Positions 52,698 through 63,258 of a DNA stretch of 64,000 bases are shown in pieces; the first letter of the stretch is position 1, and every line of letters starts with the position of its first letter. The DNA lies in NCBI GenBank assembly GCA_023053685.1, contig JALIGW010000005.1, forward strand, positions 32,917,480 through 32,981,479, given 5' to 3'. The DNA comes from Diadophis punctatus similis (taxonomy: Eukaryota; Chordata; Lepidosauria; Squamata; Dipsadidae). The position numbers and the translations under genes were made by a program. The notes under the pieces are model-generated. The model was not told the DNA's origin. It did not search any database and worked only from the letters and a program-made list of their open reading frames with translations.

Positions 52698-53507
52698 CCG
52701 TATTTTTCAGTGTATAAGATGCATTTCCCCCCAAAAAAGTTGGTGGAAATATCTGTACGTCTTATACAGTGAATTTTGCCGAAGCCCTGCCCACCCGCCG
52801 GCCCCCACCCTTCAGCCTCTGCCTCCCAGCAATTTGCCTCCTCGCAGCAAATAGCAAACAGCCTGGTCAGCTTCAGCACAGCCTGATTTATCACGAGCAG
52901 CTGATTGGCAGTTGGATCTGCCTCCAGGAATACCGCCTATCAGCTGTTCCAGGCTGCAGGGATCACCACCACCCATCGGTGCCATCGCTGCCCATCGTCG
53001 CTGCCACCTATTGCTGCCTCTGTGTGCCCCATTTTCATCCTCCGCGCATCCCTTTTTGGCATCCACGTGCCCCATTTTCATCCTCCACGTGTCCCATTTT
53101 TGGCTCATTCCAGGTGGCGGGGATAGGTGGTGGCAACGGTGATCCCTGCCGCCTGGAACAGGCCAAAAATGGGTCACGGGAGGCTGAAAATGGGATGTGT
53201 GGAGGCCGAACATGGGGCGGCGGAGACGGCGATAGGTGGCAGCAGCAATGGGCGGTGATGGTGGCGATGGGCAGTGGCGATCCCCGCAGCCTGGAACAGC
53301 ATATAGGCGGTATTCCGGGAGGCAGATCCAACTGCCAATCAGCTGCTTGTGCTAAATCAGGCTGTGCTGAAGCTGACCAGGCTGTTTGCTGTTTACTGCA
53401 AGGAGGCAAATTGCTGGGAGGCAGAGGCAGATTTTTTTTCTTGTTTTCCTCCCCAAAAGCTAGGTGCGTCTTATAGTCCGGAATGTCTTATAGTCTGAAA
53501 AATACCG
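52698..53507. mobile_element. TA-target foldback MITE (CCGTATTTTTCAG ends)
   Basis: TA on both sides (52696-52697, 53508-53509). Left end CCGTATTTTTCAGTGTATAA; the right end complement CGGTATTTTTCAGACTATAA. Internally, about 52830-52960 and 53285-53430 are inverted copies (CAGCAAATAGCAAACAGCCT, AGCTGATTGGCAGTTGGATC), and a central part repeats CCCATTTTCATCCTCC and its complement. No transposase. The several open frames on both strands come from the inverted repeats. Confidence 0.88.
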
Positions 53508-53509
53508 TA

Positions 53510-54133
53510 ATACTATTTTTGTTTGTTATTGGAAGAAAAATATATAACAATCCTCTTATGCAATTGGTTAATTTAATTTTGTTCAATTTACGCAATCTCC
53601 CTTTTGTATTATAAAAATATATTCAGGATTGTTAATTTTGTCTTTTTTGGTATACCTTAAGAGAATGCAGTGGACCATTCTGAAAACTTAAGAGAGAGTG
53701 GAGATTTTTTAAAATTCCTTCCTGCCACAATAATTTGATAATTAGGGCAAAGTGAGGCTTCTTAGTATGGGTGCTTGTGCGGAGAGATTGTGCCAGTTTG
53801 GAAGATGTTTCTTCACACTGCACCTCAGAAAAAGAGCTTCTATATTGCAAAACCATTTCTGTGATTATATGTCAAGTTGCATTGTTCTAATAGAGAATCT
53901 GAATCTATAATTTGCAAGTTTATTTTTTAAAAACAATTAATGTGCTTTGAACAAACCCAATAGAAATGCAAGAGGATTCCACCTTATCTCTAGAACACGT
54001 TCTTGCTTTACATTATAGGACTTTATAAAGAATATTTGTAAATATGTATTTTGCTTGGATAGACTTGCTAGGATAATTTAAGAACAGTTCAAGTCCACTT
54101 TCTCAAATCAAACAAAGCTAGATTGAGTGTAAG
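53510..54133. other. Intronic DNA, nothing recognised
   Basis: No feature resolved. Confidence 0.5.
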
Positions 54134-54298
54134 TAGCAATGACAATAGCACTTAGACTTATATACTGCTTCACAGTGCTTTACAGCAGTCTCTAAGTGGT
54201 TTATGAAGTCAACATATTGCCCCCAACAATCTGGGTTCTCATTTTACCGCTCTCGGAAGACAGAAGGCTGAGTCAACCTTGAGCTTGTCAGGATCGAA
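54134..54298 (-). mobile_element. Sauria-type SINE, head-truncated, reverse
   Basis: Minus-strand copy: 'GACAATAGCACTTAGACTTA', CACAGTGCTTTACAGCAG, TCTCTAAGTGGTTTATGAAG and GGCTGAGTCAACCTTGAGCT. The tRNA-like head is absent and the copy is more diverged than the others. Confidence 0.85.
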
Positions 54299-54370
54299 GT
54301 AAATGTATATCTGTGTATTTTAATTATTTCCCGGTGATTCATACATCTAAAGAAATACTTCATCACTAGC

Positions 54371-54510
54371 TTATAATATAATATAATATAATATAATATA
54401 ATATAATATAATATAATATAATGTAATGTAATGTAATGTAATGTAATGTAATGTAATGTAATGTAATGTAATGTAATGTAACGTATCGTAACGTATCGTA
54501 ACGCAACATA
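54371..54510. repeat. (ATAAT)n-(GTAAT)n-(CGTAT)n pentanucleotide
   Basis: About 10 ATAAT units, then about 12 GTAAT units, then CGTAT/CGTAAC variants, all in the same 5-bp phase. Confidence 0.95.
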
Positions 54511-57500
54511 ATATTATATTATTTATCTATAATAACTGAAATAGATGTTTCTAGGTTCAATCATCTGTCACCCCATATTGATACAAATATCACCATTATT
54601 TTTCTCTTAACTCCCACTTAAAAAAATAAATATATCTGTAAAATATATTTGTACATCTGTACAACATGTTTCTGAATATAAAGTTGATGTTTGTATTAGA
54701 AACGTTGAAAATCTGGAAAATTCTGTAATATTTTCAAATGTGCTTTTTCTGATGAAGGGGAAATAAGCAGTTATAGAATTTATGAAAGCTGATCTGATAT
54801 CACTAAAAGTCATTGTTATCCCTGCTCTCCACTGGTTATGAATTTTAGTAAGTATTGTTCACATTACTTCAGGTTCAATTAAACAGTTTTTTTTAATTTA
54901 ACATTAAAGTTGAGATATTTACATTTCTGAATACTGTAATCCAGAGAGTATTTAAAATACTTAGAATAGTGGATATTGATTTCTCAAATACTTCTTGAAA
55001 TAATATCTCAGGTTCCAATCCAATTTTGTATTAACATATTAAAAGTACCACAACCCTAACATTTCTGGGTGGTTTTATTATTATTTCTGATGGCCTGGTC
55101 TTCTCTCTATGGCAAAAATATAACACAGATAAAAGTTTCCATTTTCTAAAAATTAAATTACTTAAAGGAAGCCAGCTTCAAATGGCTGTAATAGCAAACA
55201 GTTTTGTAACTTCAGGATCCAAATAAAGAAGATATATTATAGATGTTTTTAAATTTTTAAATTTAGATTAGTATATTTGATGTTTTAAAAATAGCACTGT
55301 AGAAATATCTTTAGAAAAATTGGAATAACAGTTAATCATATTACTTCAATATGCTGCTATGTTAATTAAGTACAAAAACTCAGTTTAACAAAAGTCTGCT
55401 ATGTTCCATAGGCTTTTTTCTATGTAATTGCAAAAATATGAAAGTTTTTCAATCCTAGAAGATTGTAAATCAAACTGTATGAAAATGAACTACTCTGACT
55501 TCATAAGAAGCTTTTGCTATTTGTCCCTTGGGCATGAAAATAAATACATTCTTATTTCTTTTTACAATCACAACATATTTTATGCTCTTTTCTTCTTACA
55601 CAGCGGATCCAAAAGAGCTGAATTCTTTTAAGAGAATTTCTGGTAAACAAAGTTATAAGAAGAATCATGCAACAAGTAGATTTTGGCAAATCTAGCAGAC
55701 AGCCTGGCACTTTAAATGAAATGGATAATTGTAAAAGACTTGGTTAATTGTAAAATAAATTTGAATAAAAGCATTTAAACAGGACAGCTAATACAATTTT
55801 AAAGCTGATGGACATATTTATAATGGTACAATAATGCATTTTATTTTCCTTGTTTAAAATCAGAACAAAGCAGGGAAAGAAAATATTTATTCTATACCCT
55901 TAATTTCAAACTTTTATATTTTAGCTGTACAAATTCTAATGACACCACTGTATTACCATAAAGAGGCTGAAAAAGTCATTGCTCTTTTGGTCTCTTTAGG
56001 CTGAAAAATAAAGTTTCTTTCTAGAAGAAAAAGGTTGATTACTCGTCAAAAAACCCACTTCGGAAAGAAATATGTACACTAAATGAAATGACAGACCAGT
56101 ATTAAATTGATATCATGACAATCCTACAACAGGCTCAATATGGGTGACAGCCTTTCCATATACTCTTAACACAGAACAAGTGTTGCATATATACTAAAGA
56201 GCAAACCTCCCATATATATTGAGCCCACTGTTAATGTCTTGCTTAGAGTAATTTGCATAGTTCTTTTTAAATAAAAATTCACTACAGACATTTTGATTTT
56301 TACCACAGGGTTGTAGCAAGTCATAGCTTATCTTGTTATCTTGCAGTCTTTTCAGCTTGTAGATTTTGAATGTTGAGAAGTTGTGTGGAGAGGTGAAAGA
56401 CAACCATCTTACTAGACCCTTGCTTTTCTTGGCTGATTAAATGGATCATGGGATTGGGACATGAAAAGATGAAGATAAATGCCTCCTTGCAGATGAAATC
56501 TGTTCCCTTATTCCTAAAGGAAATAATTATAAGGTACCTACTAAAGAAATCCTTTCTTGATCAAGGAGAACTGTATAATTATCGGCTGCCCTCAAATATT
56601 CTGTTTCTAGGAAAGGTGATCAAATAAGTAGGGCATTGCAACTATATCATTGTCTAAGTTCAATAAGGGGTTGAATGAAAGAAAACAAGATAAATTTAAA
56701 TCCAGATCAGACAAAGGAAATACTGCTGGATAATAAACCTTTGTGGACCAAGGTTCATATTGTTCTGGATGGGTTGCACTCTTCCTGAAACAGTAGGTTT
56801 GGGAATGTTCCTTTATCTACAGCTGTCATTGATTGCTGACAGTAATGTAGTGAAGGGTGCATTGGCACATGATTAGAGTGTTATCTACAGCTGTTCCTGA
56901 GCCAGAGAGATTTGGCAAGTTACCCATGTTCAGTCTCACTACTGCAATACATTTTATATGGAGTTATCATGGAGAATATCTCAAAGTTCCAATTGATGCA
57001 AAATGTGATAGGTTGGGTACAGGATTGTATCATACCTGCACTGAAGAATCTGCACTAGTTGTCTACTGCTTCCAAAGCAAAAGGTATTCATGGTTACTTT
57101 TAAAGTTGTGAACTATGCTATGGACCACCATTTCCTTTACAAATCTGGAGTAATAAGAGATAAAGATTAATAGGAATGTCCCTTCTGATTATATCCCTAT
57201 AGTCAAAGTCTTGTTTGCAGATGCAGAGTTCTATTTTCAACCACCCACTTCCTTTGCCTTTAGAAAAGCAACCAAGAAGCATTTCTTCCATCCACAATTT
57301 AGAAGCCAATTTATTTTAGTTTACTTGCACACACATTTTTATTCAACATTTATTTTTAATCTAGTTTTTGATTTTTTAAACGTAATATGCCTTAAATGTT
57401 CTTTCCTAACAAAAAGATAGCAGATAAATCTAATAAATGCAATCTCTGTTTCAAAAAAGATTGCATCCAGCACTAATGAATCATTGCCTTTTCAGTGTAA

Positions 57501-57625
57501 GCTGCAAATGGATTAAAAATTATTTTCCAAACTATTCCACGTTCTTTCTTTGTACATGTCTCATTATGTATTGTTCTCATTAGCAGTCTTAGCATTACTT
57601 TCTTCTCTTTTAAGATATATGGAGA
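54511..57625. other. Intronic DNA, possible old LINE near 56800-57310
   Basis: AT-rich. Around 56800-57310 a decayed frame (ending 'FAFRKATKKHFFHPQF') vaguely resembles the end of CR1/L3-group ORF2, but I would not insist on it. Otherwise nothing recognised. Confidence 0.35.
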
Positions 57626-57633
57626 GTTCTGAC

Positions 57634-57767
57634 CAGTGGTGGGTTGTAAATAATTTTGCCACCGGTTCATGCGCGCGCAAGCACGCAAAAGCACCCTGGG
57701 CGGAGCCTCCCACTGCCGGCGCTACAGGTTCTAAGAACCGGTCTGAACCGGGAGCAACCCACTGCTG
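57634..57767. mobile_element. hAT MITE with TSD GTTCTGAC
   Basis: Ends CAGTGGTGGGTTGTAAA and GAGCAACCCACTGCTG. Perfect GTTCTGAC at 57626-57633 and 57768-57775. 134 bp, GC-rich core containing CCGGTTCATGCGCGCG. Confidence 0.93.
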
Positions 57768-57896
57768 GTTCTGACCTTACTAAAAAGTACGATAAAGAAA
57801 GCAGCAACAGAGAAAAACAGGAGAATTTCAATGGATGATGATGATGCCATGAGGCTTTCGAAAAAGCACGAGTGATTACTCTGTTCCAATTTCATA

Positions 57897-58232
57897 AGTT
57901 TAGTTTAGTTTAGTTTAATTAGATTTATATACCGCCCTTCTCCAGGGGACTCAGGGCGGTGAACAGCCAAGTAAAAAACACAATGTAAACATTAAAATAT
58001 ATATACAATTAAAATAAAATATTCGATGTGGCCGTGATTTAATACAATTAAAATTTGGTAAAATCTTAAAATTTTAAAAACCCCAAAAACTTTTTCACGC
58101 CAGCCCGGCTTGATAAAAATAATACGTCTTGAGGGCACGGCGGAAGGTGGACAGGTCATGAATGGTTCTTAAGTCTGGGGGGAGCTGATTCCAGAGGGTG
58201 GGTGCTCCCACAGAGAAGGCCCTCCCCCTCTA
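57897..58232. mobile_element. CR1/L3-type LINE 3' tail after (TTTAG)n
   Basis: (TTTAG)4, then TATACCGCCCTTCTCCAGGG, GACTCAGGGCGGTGAACAGC and a longer internal part (GAGGGCACGGCGGAAGGTGG, 'GGGAGCTGATTCCAGAGGGT'). Orientation appears reverse because the simple-repeat tail is on the left. Confidence 0.65.
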
Positions 58233-58235
58233 TAT

Positions 58236-58313
58236 AAGAAACATAGAATAGAATAGAATAGAATAGAATAGAATAGAATAGAATAGAATAGAATAGAATA
58301 GAATAGAATAGAA
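58236..58313. repeat. (AATAG)n microsatellite
   Basis: About 15 ATAGA/AATAG units running directly into the CR1-type element at 58314. Confidence 0.97.
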
Positions 58314-58480
58314 TTCTTTATTGGCCAAGCGTGATTGGACACACAAGGAATTTGTCTTTGGTGCATATGCACTCAGTGTACATAAAAGAAAAGATACATT
58401 TGTCAAGAATCATGAGGTACAACACTTAATGATTGTCATAGTGTTCAAATAAGCAATCAGGAAAAATCAATTGAAAGCAG
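58314..58480 (-). mobile_element. Snake1/L3-like CR1 3' end
   Basis: 'TCTTTATTGGCCAAGCGTGA', 'CACAAGGAATTTGTCTTTGG' and 'AATGATTGTCATAGTG' adjoin the (AATAG)n tract. This pairing of a CR1-like 3' end with AATAG repeats is the arrangement described for Snake1 (L3) LINEs in snake genomes. The element is reversed, its 3' end pointing to the repeat. Confidence 0.75.
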
Positions 58481-58639
58481 CAAGTAGAATCACAATCTTT
58501 TAAATCTGAGATTTTAGACTGTATCATTTATGGAAATGCTTTGATTATATCAATACACAATTATATAAACATTTTAAATAATTTTTGGGAAGAACTTCTT
58601 GTGCATGAAGACCTATACCAACTAAAGAAGTGGCAGCTG

Positions 58640-58800
58640 TGATTTCACATACTTGTGTATATAGTAATACCGCCATCAAACAACATCTCCCTATCCAAAA
58701 TTCTTGCAAGGACTCAATAAGTGGACAAAAATGCCAAAGCCAATCTGAATATCTGCATGACTATGTGACCAATAATAATTTTACATGTATATCACAGTTG
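58640..58800 (+). mobile_element. R4/Dong-like LINE 3' fragment
   Basis: 'CATCTCCCTATCCAAAATTC' and 'GGACAAAAATGCCAAAGCCA' repeat the tail seen at 565-640 and 1075-1130. Confidence 0.5.
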
Positions 58801-59036
58801 ACCTCAATGGAGATACCGTGTTTCCCCGAAAATAAGACCTGTCCCGAAACTAAGCCCCACATGGCTTTTCGGGACATGCGTTAAAATAAGGCCCGCCCCG
58901 AAAATAAGCCCCCTCCGACTATTTAAGCGCATGCGCAGCCGGTCCCCGCCATTTACACTGGCTGCTGTACATGAGGTGAGCAGGCGGGGCCGAAGGGAGG
59001 GAATGCTATACCTACCGGTAGGGCTGATGGCAGCAC

Positions 59037-59367
59037 AAAATGAGCGGCAGGACAGCAGCGCGCCTCGCAATCCATGGCATGGAGTGGGTCTCGAGGCGCG
59101 CCGCTGTCCTAACGCTCATTTTGCCGCGGGGTGCAATTTGGCGCGAAATGAGCGGCAGGACAGCAGCGCGCCTCGCAATCCATGACATGGAGTGGGTCTC
59201 TAGGCGCGCCGCTGTCCTAACGCTCATTTCGCGCCAAATTGCGGCAAAATGAACGGCTGCTGTTGCCGCGGCAAAATGAACGGCAGGACAGCAGCGCGCC
59301 TCTCAATCCACGGCATGGAGTGGGTCTCGAGGCGCGCTGCTGTCCTGCCGTTCATTTTGCCGCGGCA
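59037..59367. repeat. Three tandem GC-rich hairpins
   Basis: Units at about 59037-59122, 59136-59242 and 59264-59367. Each has arms around GCAGGACAGCAGCGCGCC / GGCGCGCCGCTGTCCT and a loop near ATCCATGGCATGGAGTGG. The arms of different units match each other. Confidence 0.92.
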
Positions 59368-59629
59368 ACATGTCCAAATGGCAACAGCAGCCCCCCCGTC
59401 TGTTTATCGAGAGGGGTGGCAGGTGAGACGGTCTCATTTCTCCACAGTTTCACCTGCTACCCCCAAATTGCATCCCTAAAGGGGGCGGGTAGTTACGGTA
59501 AGCGATGGGCTGCCCGGCAAGGGGAGCCATGTGTCCCTCCAACCCCCCCCTTTCCCCCCCTCTATGCCGGTAAAAGATGCCACAAATAAGTCTTTGTGAG
59601 ACTCAAAACAAATGAGAAAATGGGGAGAA

Positions 59630-60370
59630 GGAAAGGGAAGGGAAAGAAACAGGAATACTGGGGAAAGGAAAGAAAGAAAGGGAGAGAAAGAGAAACAAAA
59701 CAGGGAAAGGAAGGAAGGAAGGAAGAGAGGCAAACAGAAAACAGGAATACTGGGGAAAGGAAAGAAAGAAAGGGAGAGAAAGAGAAGGAAGGAAGAGGAA
59801 GAGAGGCAAACAGAGAACAGGAATACTGGGGAAAGGAAAGAAAGAAAGGGAGAGAAAGAAAGAAAGAAGGAAGGAAGGAAGAGGAAGAGAGGCAAACAGA
59901 AAACAGGAATACTGGGGAAAGGAAAGAAAGAAAGGGAGGGAAAGAGAAGGAAGGAAGAGGAAGAGAGGCAAACAGAGAACAGGAATACTGGGGAAAGGAA
60001 AGAAAGAAAGGGAGGGAAAGAGAAGGAAGGAAGAGGAAGAGAGGCAAACAGAAAACAGGAATACTGGGGAAAGGAAAGAAAGAAAGGGAGGGAAAGAGAA
60101 GGAAGGAAGAGGAAGAGAGGCAAACAGAAAACAGGAATACTGGGGAAAGGAAAGAAAGAAAGGGAGGGAAAGAGAAGGAAGGAAGAGGAAGAGAGGCAAA
60201 CAGAAAACAGGAATACTGGGGAAAGGAAAGAAAGAGAGGGAAAGAGAAGGAAGGAAGAGGAAGAGAGGCAAACAGAAAACAGGAATACTGGGGAAAGGAA
60301 AGAAAGAAAGGGAGGGAAAGAAACAAAACAGGGAGAGGAAAGAAAGAAGGAAGAAACAGAAAATAGAGGG
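59630..60370. repeat. Purine minisatellite, 76-bp period
   Basis: The landmark AGGAATACTGGGGAAAGGAA occurs at 59651, 59743, 59819, 59905, 59981, 60057, 60133, 60209 and 60281, most spacings being exactly 76. All long Glu/Lys/Arg and Ser/Phe/Leu frames here are artefacts. Confidence 0.95.
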
Positions 60371-60536
60371 AGGGAGGGAATTAGAGACCCATTTGCCACA
60401 CACAGTGAAACCACAATCGCAAAACCTAAACACACACACTGGGAAACCACAATGCCAAATCCCAACCGCCACACTCTCAGGGTTTTGGATTAATGGATGT
60501 AATGATCTGAAATGACTTTTATTTTGACCCCCAGAA

Positions 60537-60995
60537 ATGATGAGTTCAAAAAGGAAGAGTTACTCTGTGGAATTCAAAAAAGGAATAGTGGAAGATTCCC
60601 GGGGAAAGAATCTGGCAGCTTTTTGTAAAGAGAAGATGTTGGAAATCCGTATGGTGAGGAAATGGAGAGTGGAGTATGAGGCGCTAACTGAACAGGTGCA
60701 GAAGGGAAATGGGAAGAAACGCAAATGTGGGTCAGGTCGGCAACCACTATTCCTTGAGCTGGAAGACAGCATCTCTGAGTGGATCGCTGACCGGAGAGCA
60801 AGGGCTTTGATTGTACGCAGGGCTGACATCCAGGCTTTTGCCCTTGAAATGGCTCCACAATTAGACATTCCCCAGGAGCAGTTCAAAGCCTCTAAGCACT
60901 GGCTGGATAACTTCCTCCAGCGACATGAACTCTCTCTAAGGAGATCCACTCTTAGAGAGATTGAACTCTCAAGAAGAACAGAATGTAAATCATGA
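60537..60995 (+). pseudogene. Pogo/Tc2-type transposase, DNA-binding part only
   Basis: A 152-residue open frame. Residues 4-55 (KRKSYSVEFKKGIVEDSRGK onward, with W43) fit an N-terminal helix-turn-helix of the Pipsqueak/CENP-B type. Residues 65-137 (GRQPLFLELEDSISEWIADR ... ASKHWLDNFLQRHELSLRRST) fit the second, CENP-B-like DNA-binding helix-turn-helix. Full pogo/Tc2 transposases continue with a DDE/DDD nuclease of about 200 residues, but here the frame stops after 15 more residues. Just beyond, in another frame, an acidic stretch (DLDFFDDDIVEEDDMTTVLE) resembles the acidic C-terminal tail of such proteins, so the catalytic middle appears deleted. The start is ATG at 60537 or 60540. AATAAA lies at about 61053 and 61067. 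If expressed it could only bind DNA. Relatives in the CENP-B/JRK/TIGD group were considered, but the setting between transposon ends favours transposase. Confidence 0.85.
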
Positions 60996-61059
60996 TCTGG
61001 ACTTTTTTGATGATGATATTGTGGAAGAAGATGATATGACAACCGTATTGGAATAAACT

Positions 61060-61186
61060 GTTGCGTTGGAATAAATTGTTGTGTTTGAGTTTGAAAAGAC
61101 TGAGTTTGAAAATATTGTTGGGTTTGAAAATATTGCTGAGTTTGAAAATATTGTTGAATTTGAAAATATTGTTGAATTTGAATAAA
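61060..61186. repeat. 18-bp tandem repeat (TTTGAAAATATTGTTGAG)
   Basis: About 5-6 imperfect copies directly downstream of the transposase remnant. Confidence 0.88.
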
Positions 61187-61199
61187 TGTATTGTTGTAC

Positions 61200-62110
61200 C
61201 AGACACGAGCATTGTAGTTTCCCTGGGTGTGGGTTGGGTTCAGGGTCTGCGATTGTGGTTTCCCTGTGTGTGGCAAATGTGTCTCTTTCTCTCCATGTTT
61301 TCTGTTTCTCTTCCTCTTCCTCTCCCTTTCTTTCCTTTCCCCAGTATCCCTGTTTTCTGTTTCTCCTCCTTCCTTCCTTTCATTTCTCTCCATGTTTTCT
61401 GTTTCTCTTCCTCTCCCTTTCTTTCTTTTCCCCAGTATCCCTGTTTTCTGTTTCTCCTCCTTCCTTCCTTTCATTTCTCTCCATGTTTTCTGTTTCTCTT
61501 CCTCTCCCTTTCTTTCTTTTCCCCAGTATCCCTGTTTTCTGTTTCTCTCTCTTCCTCTCCCTTTCTTTCTTTCCCCCAGTATCCCTGTTTTCTGTTTCTC
61601 CTCCTTCCTTCCTTCCTTCCTTTCATTTCTCTCCATGTTTTCTGTTTCTCTTCCTCTCAATTTCTTTTCCCCAGTATCCCTGTTTTCTGTTTCTTCCTCT
61701 TCCTCTTCCTCTCAATTTCTTTTCCCCAGTATCCCTGTTTTCTGTTTCTTCCTCTTCCTCTCCCTTTCTTTCTTTTCCCCAGTATCCCTGTTTTCTGTTT
61801 CTCCTCCTTCCTTCCTTCCTTCCTTTCATTTCTCTCCATGTTTTCTGTTTCTCTTCCTCTCAATTTCTTTTCCCCAGTATCCCTGTTTTCTGTTTCTTCC
61901 TCTTCCTCTCCCTTTCTTTCTTTTCCCCAGTATCCCTGTTTTCTGTTTCTCTCTCTTCCTCTTCCTCTCCCTTTCTTTTCCCCAGTATCCCTGTTTTGTT
62001 TCTCCTTTCTTCCTTTCATTTCTCTCCATGTTTTCTGTTTCTCTTCCTCTTCCTCTTTCTGTCCTTTCACAATTCTCCCTCTGTTTTCTGTTTCTGTCTT
62101 CCTCTCTGCC
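61200..62110. repeat. Pyrimidine minisatellite, inverted partner
   Basis: About ten CCAGTATCCCTGTTTTCTGT landmarks between 61341 and 61985 with irregular 50-97 bp spacing. Its reverse complement matches the 59630-60370 array. Outside it, 61209-61285 is the reverse complement of 60385-60460 (GGGAAACCACAATGC, CATTTGCCACACACAG). Confidence 0.93.
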
Positions 62111-62216
62111 AGACCAGACTGGTACGGTAAGAGTCTCGCGGCCTTGCCCGCCCCATCCCCCGCCCCACGGCGCGACAAGTCCCAGGTACCGTAGGAACGT
62201 GACGCCCCGCCCAACC

Positions 62217-63117
62217 CTAGCGGGAGACGCCCCTCCTACCTGCGGCTTGTCGCGGGTCCTCCGTCGCCGCCTCACCGTCTTCTCTCCACGGCAGCCCGTC
62301 CTGAAAGAGAACGTCTCGCGAGTTCAAACTCGAACTCGCGCGGCGTTCTCTTTCAGAATGTGCTGCCGTGGAGAGAAGACGGTGAGGCGGCGACGGAGGT
62401 CCTGGGACAAGCCGCAGGTAGGACGGGCGTCTCCCGCTAGGGTTGGGCGGGGTTAGGCGGGCGTCCTACCTGCGGCTTGTCCCGGGTCCTCCGTCGCCTT
62501 CTCACCGTCTTCTCTCCACGGCAGCCCGTCCTGAAAGAGAACGCCGCGCGAGTTCAAACTCGAACTCGCGCGGCGTTCTCTTTCAGAATGTGCTGCCATG
62601 GAGAGAAGACGGTGAGAAGGCGACGGAGGACCCGGGACAAGCCGCAGGTAGGAGGGGCGTCTCCCGCTAGGGTTGGGCGGGGTTAGGCGGGCGTCCTACC
62701 TGCGGCTTGTCGCGGGTCCTCCGTCGCCTTCTCACCATCTTCTCTCCACGGCAGCCCGTCCTGAAAGAGAACGCCGCGCGAGTTCAAACTCGAACTCGCG
62801 CGGCGTTCTCTTTCAGAATGTGCTGCCATGGAGAGAAGACGGTGAGAAGGCGACGGAGGACCCGGGACAAGCCGCAGGTAGGAGGGGCGTCTCCCGCTAG
62901 GGTTGGGCGGGGTTAGGCGGGCGTCCTACCTGCGGCTTGTCCCGGGTCCTCCGTCGCCTTCTCACCGTCTTCTCTCCACGGCAGCCCGTCCTGAAAGAGA
63001 ACGCCGCTCGAGTTCAAACTCGAACTCGCGCGGCGTTCTCTTTCAGAATGTGCTGCCGTGGAGAGAAGACGGTGAGAAGGCGACGGAGGACCCGGGACAA
63101 GCCGCAGGTAGGACGCT
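62217..63117. repeat. Four tandem 230-bp hairpin units
   Basis: CCTACCTGCGGCTTGTC begins at 62235, 62464, 62694 and 62924 (about 230-bp period). Each unit folds on itself with about 90-bp arms around GAGTTCAAACTCGAACTC. The repeated 69-75 residue frames on both strands are products of this structure, not genes. Confidence 0.95.
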
Positions 63118-63130
63118 CGCCCCGCCAAGA

Positions 63131-63258
63131 GAGACGCACCACTTACTGGAGTTTTGCAGCTCCGTGGTCTCTCGGCTTGTCTGTTTGCAAGTTTTTTTCC
63201 CTAAAGAGACTAGCCGAGAGACCATGGAGCTGGCAAACTCCAGTAAGTGGTGCGTCTC
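63131..63258. repeat. Single 128-bp hairpin
   Basis: Arms GAGACGCACCACTTACTGGA... and complement, loop near CTGTTTGCAAGTTTTTTTCC. Unrelated in sequence to the 230-bp units. Confidence 0.92.

Noticed and set aside
52769..53476. 235-residue plus-strand frame as a gene
   Set aside because: Lies in a foldback MITE and is overlapped by similar frames on the other strand.
59476..60493. Several 250-330 residue frames rich in Glu/Lys/Arg or Ser/Phe/Leu
   Set aside because: Produced by the 76-bp GA minisatellite being a non-multiple of three but free of stop codons.
60537..60995. Host CENP-B/JRK/TIGD gene
   Set aside because: The frame lacks the rest of such genes and sits between perfect transposon ends.
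61061..62456. Frames of 300-400 residues on the plus strand
   Set aside because: Same cause on the pyrimidine side; not proteins.
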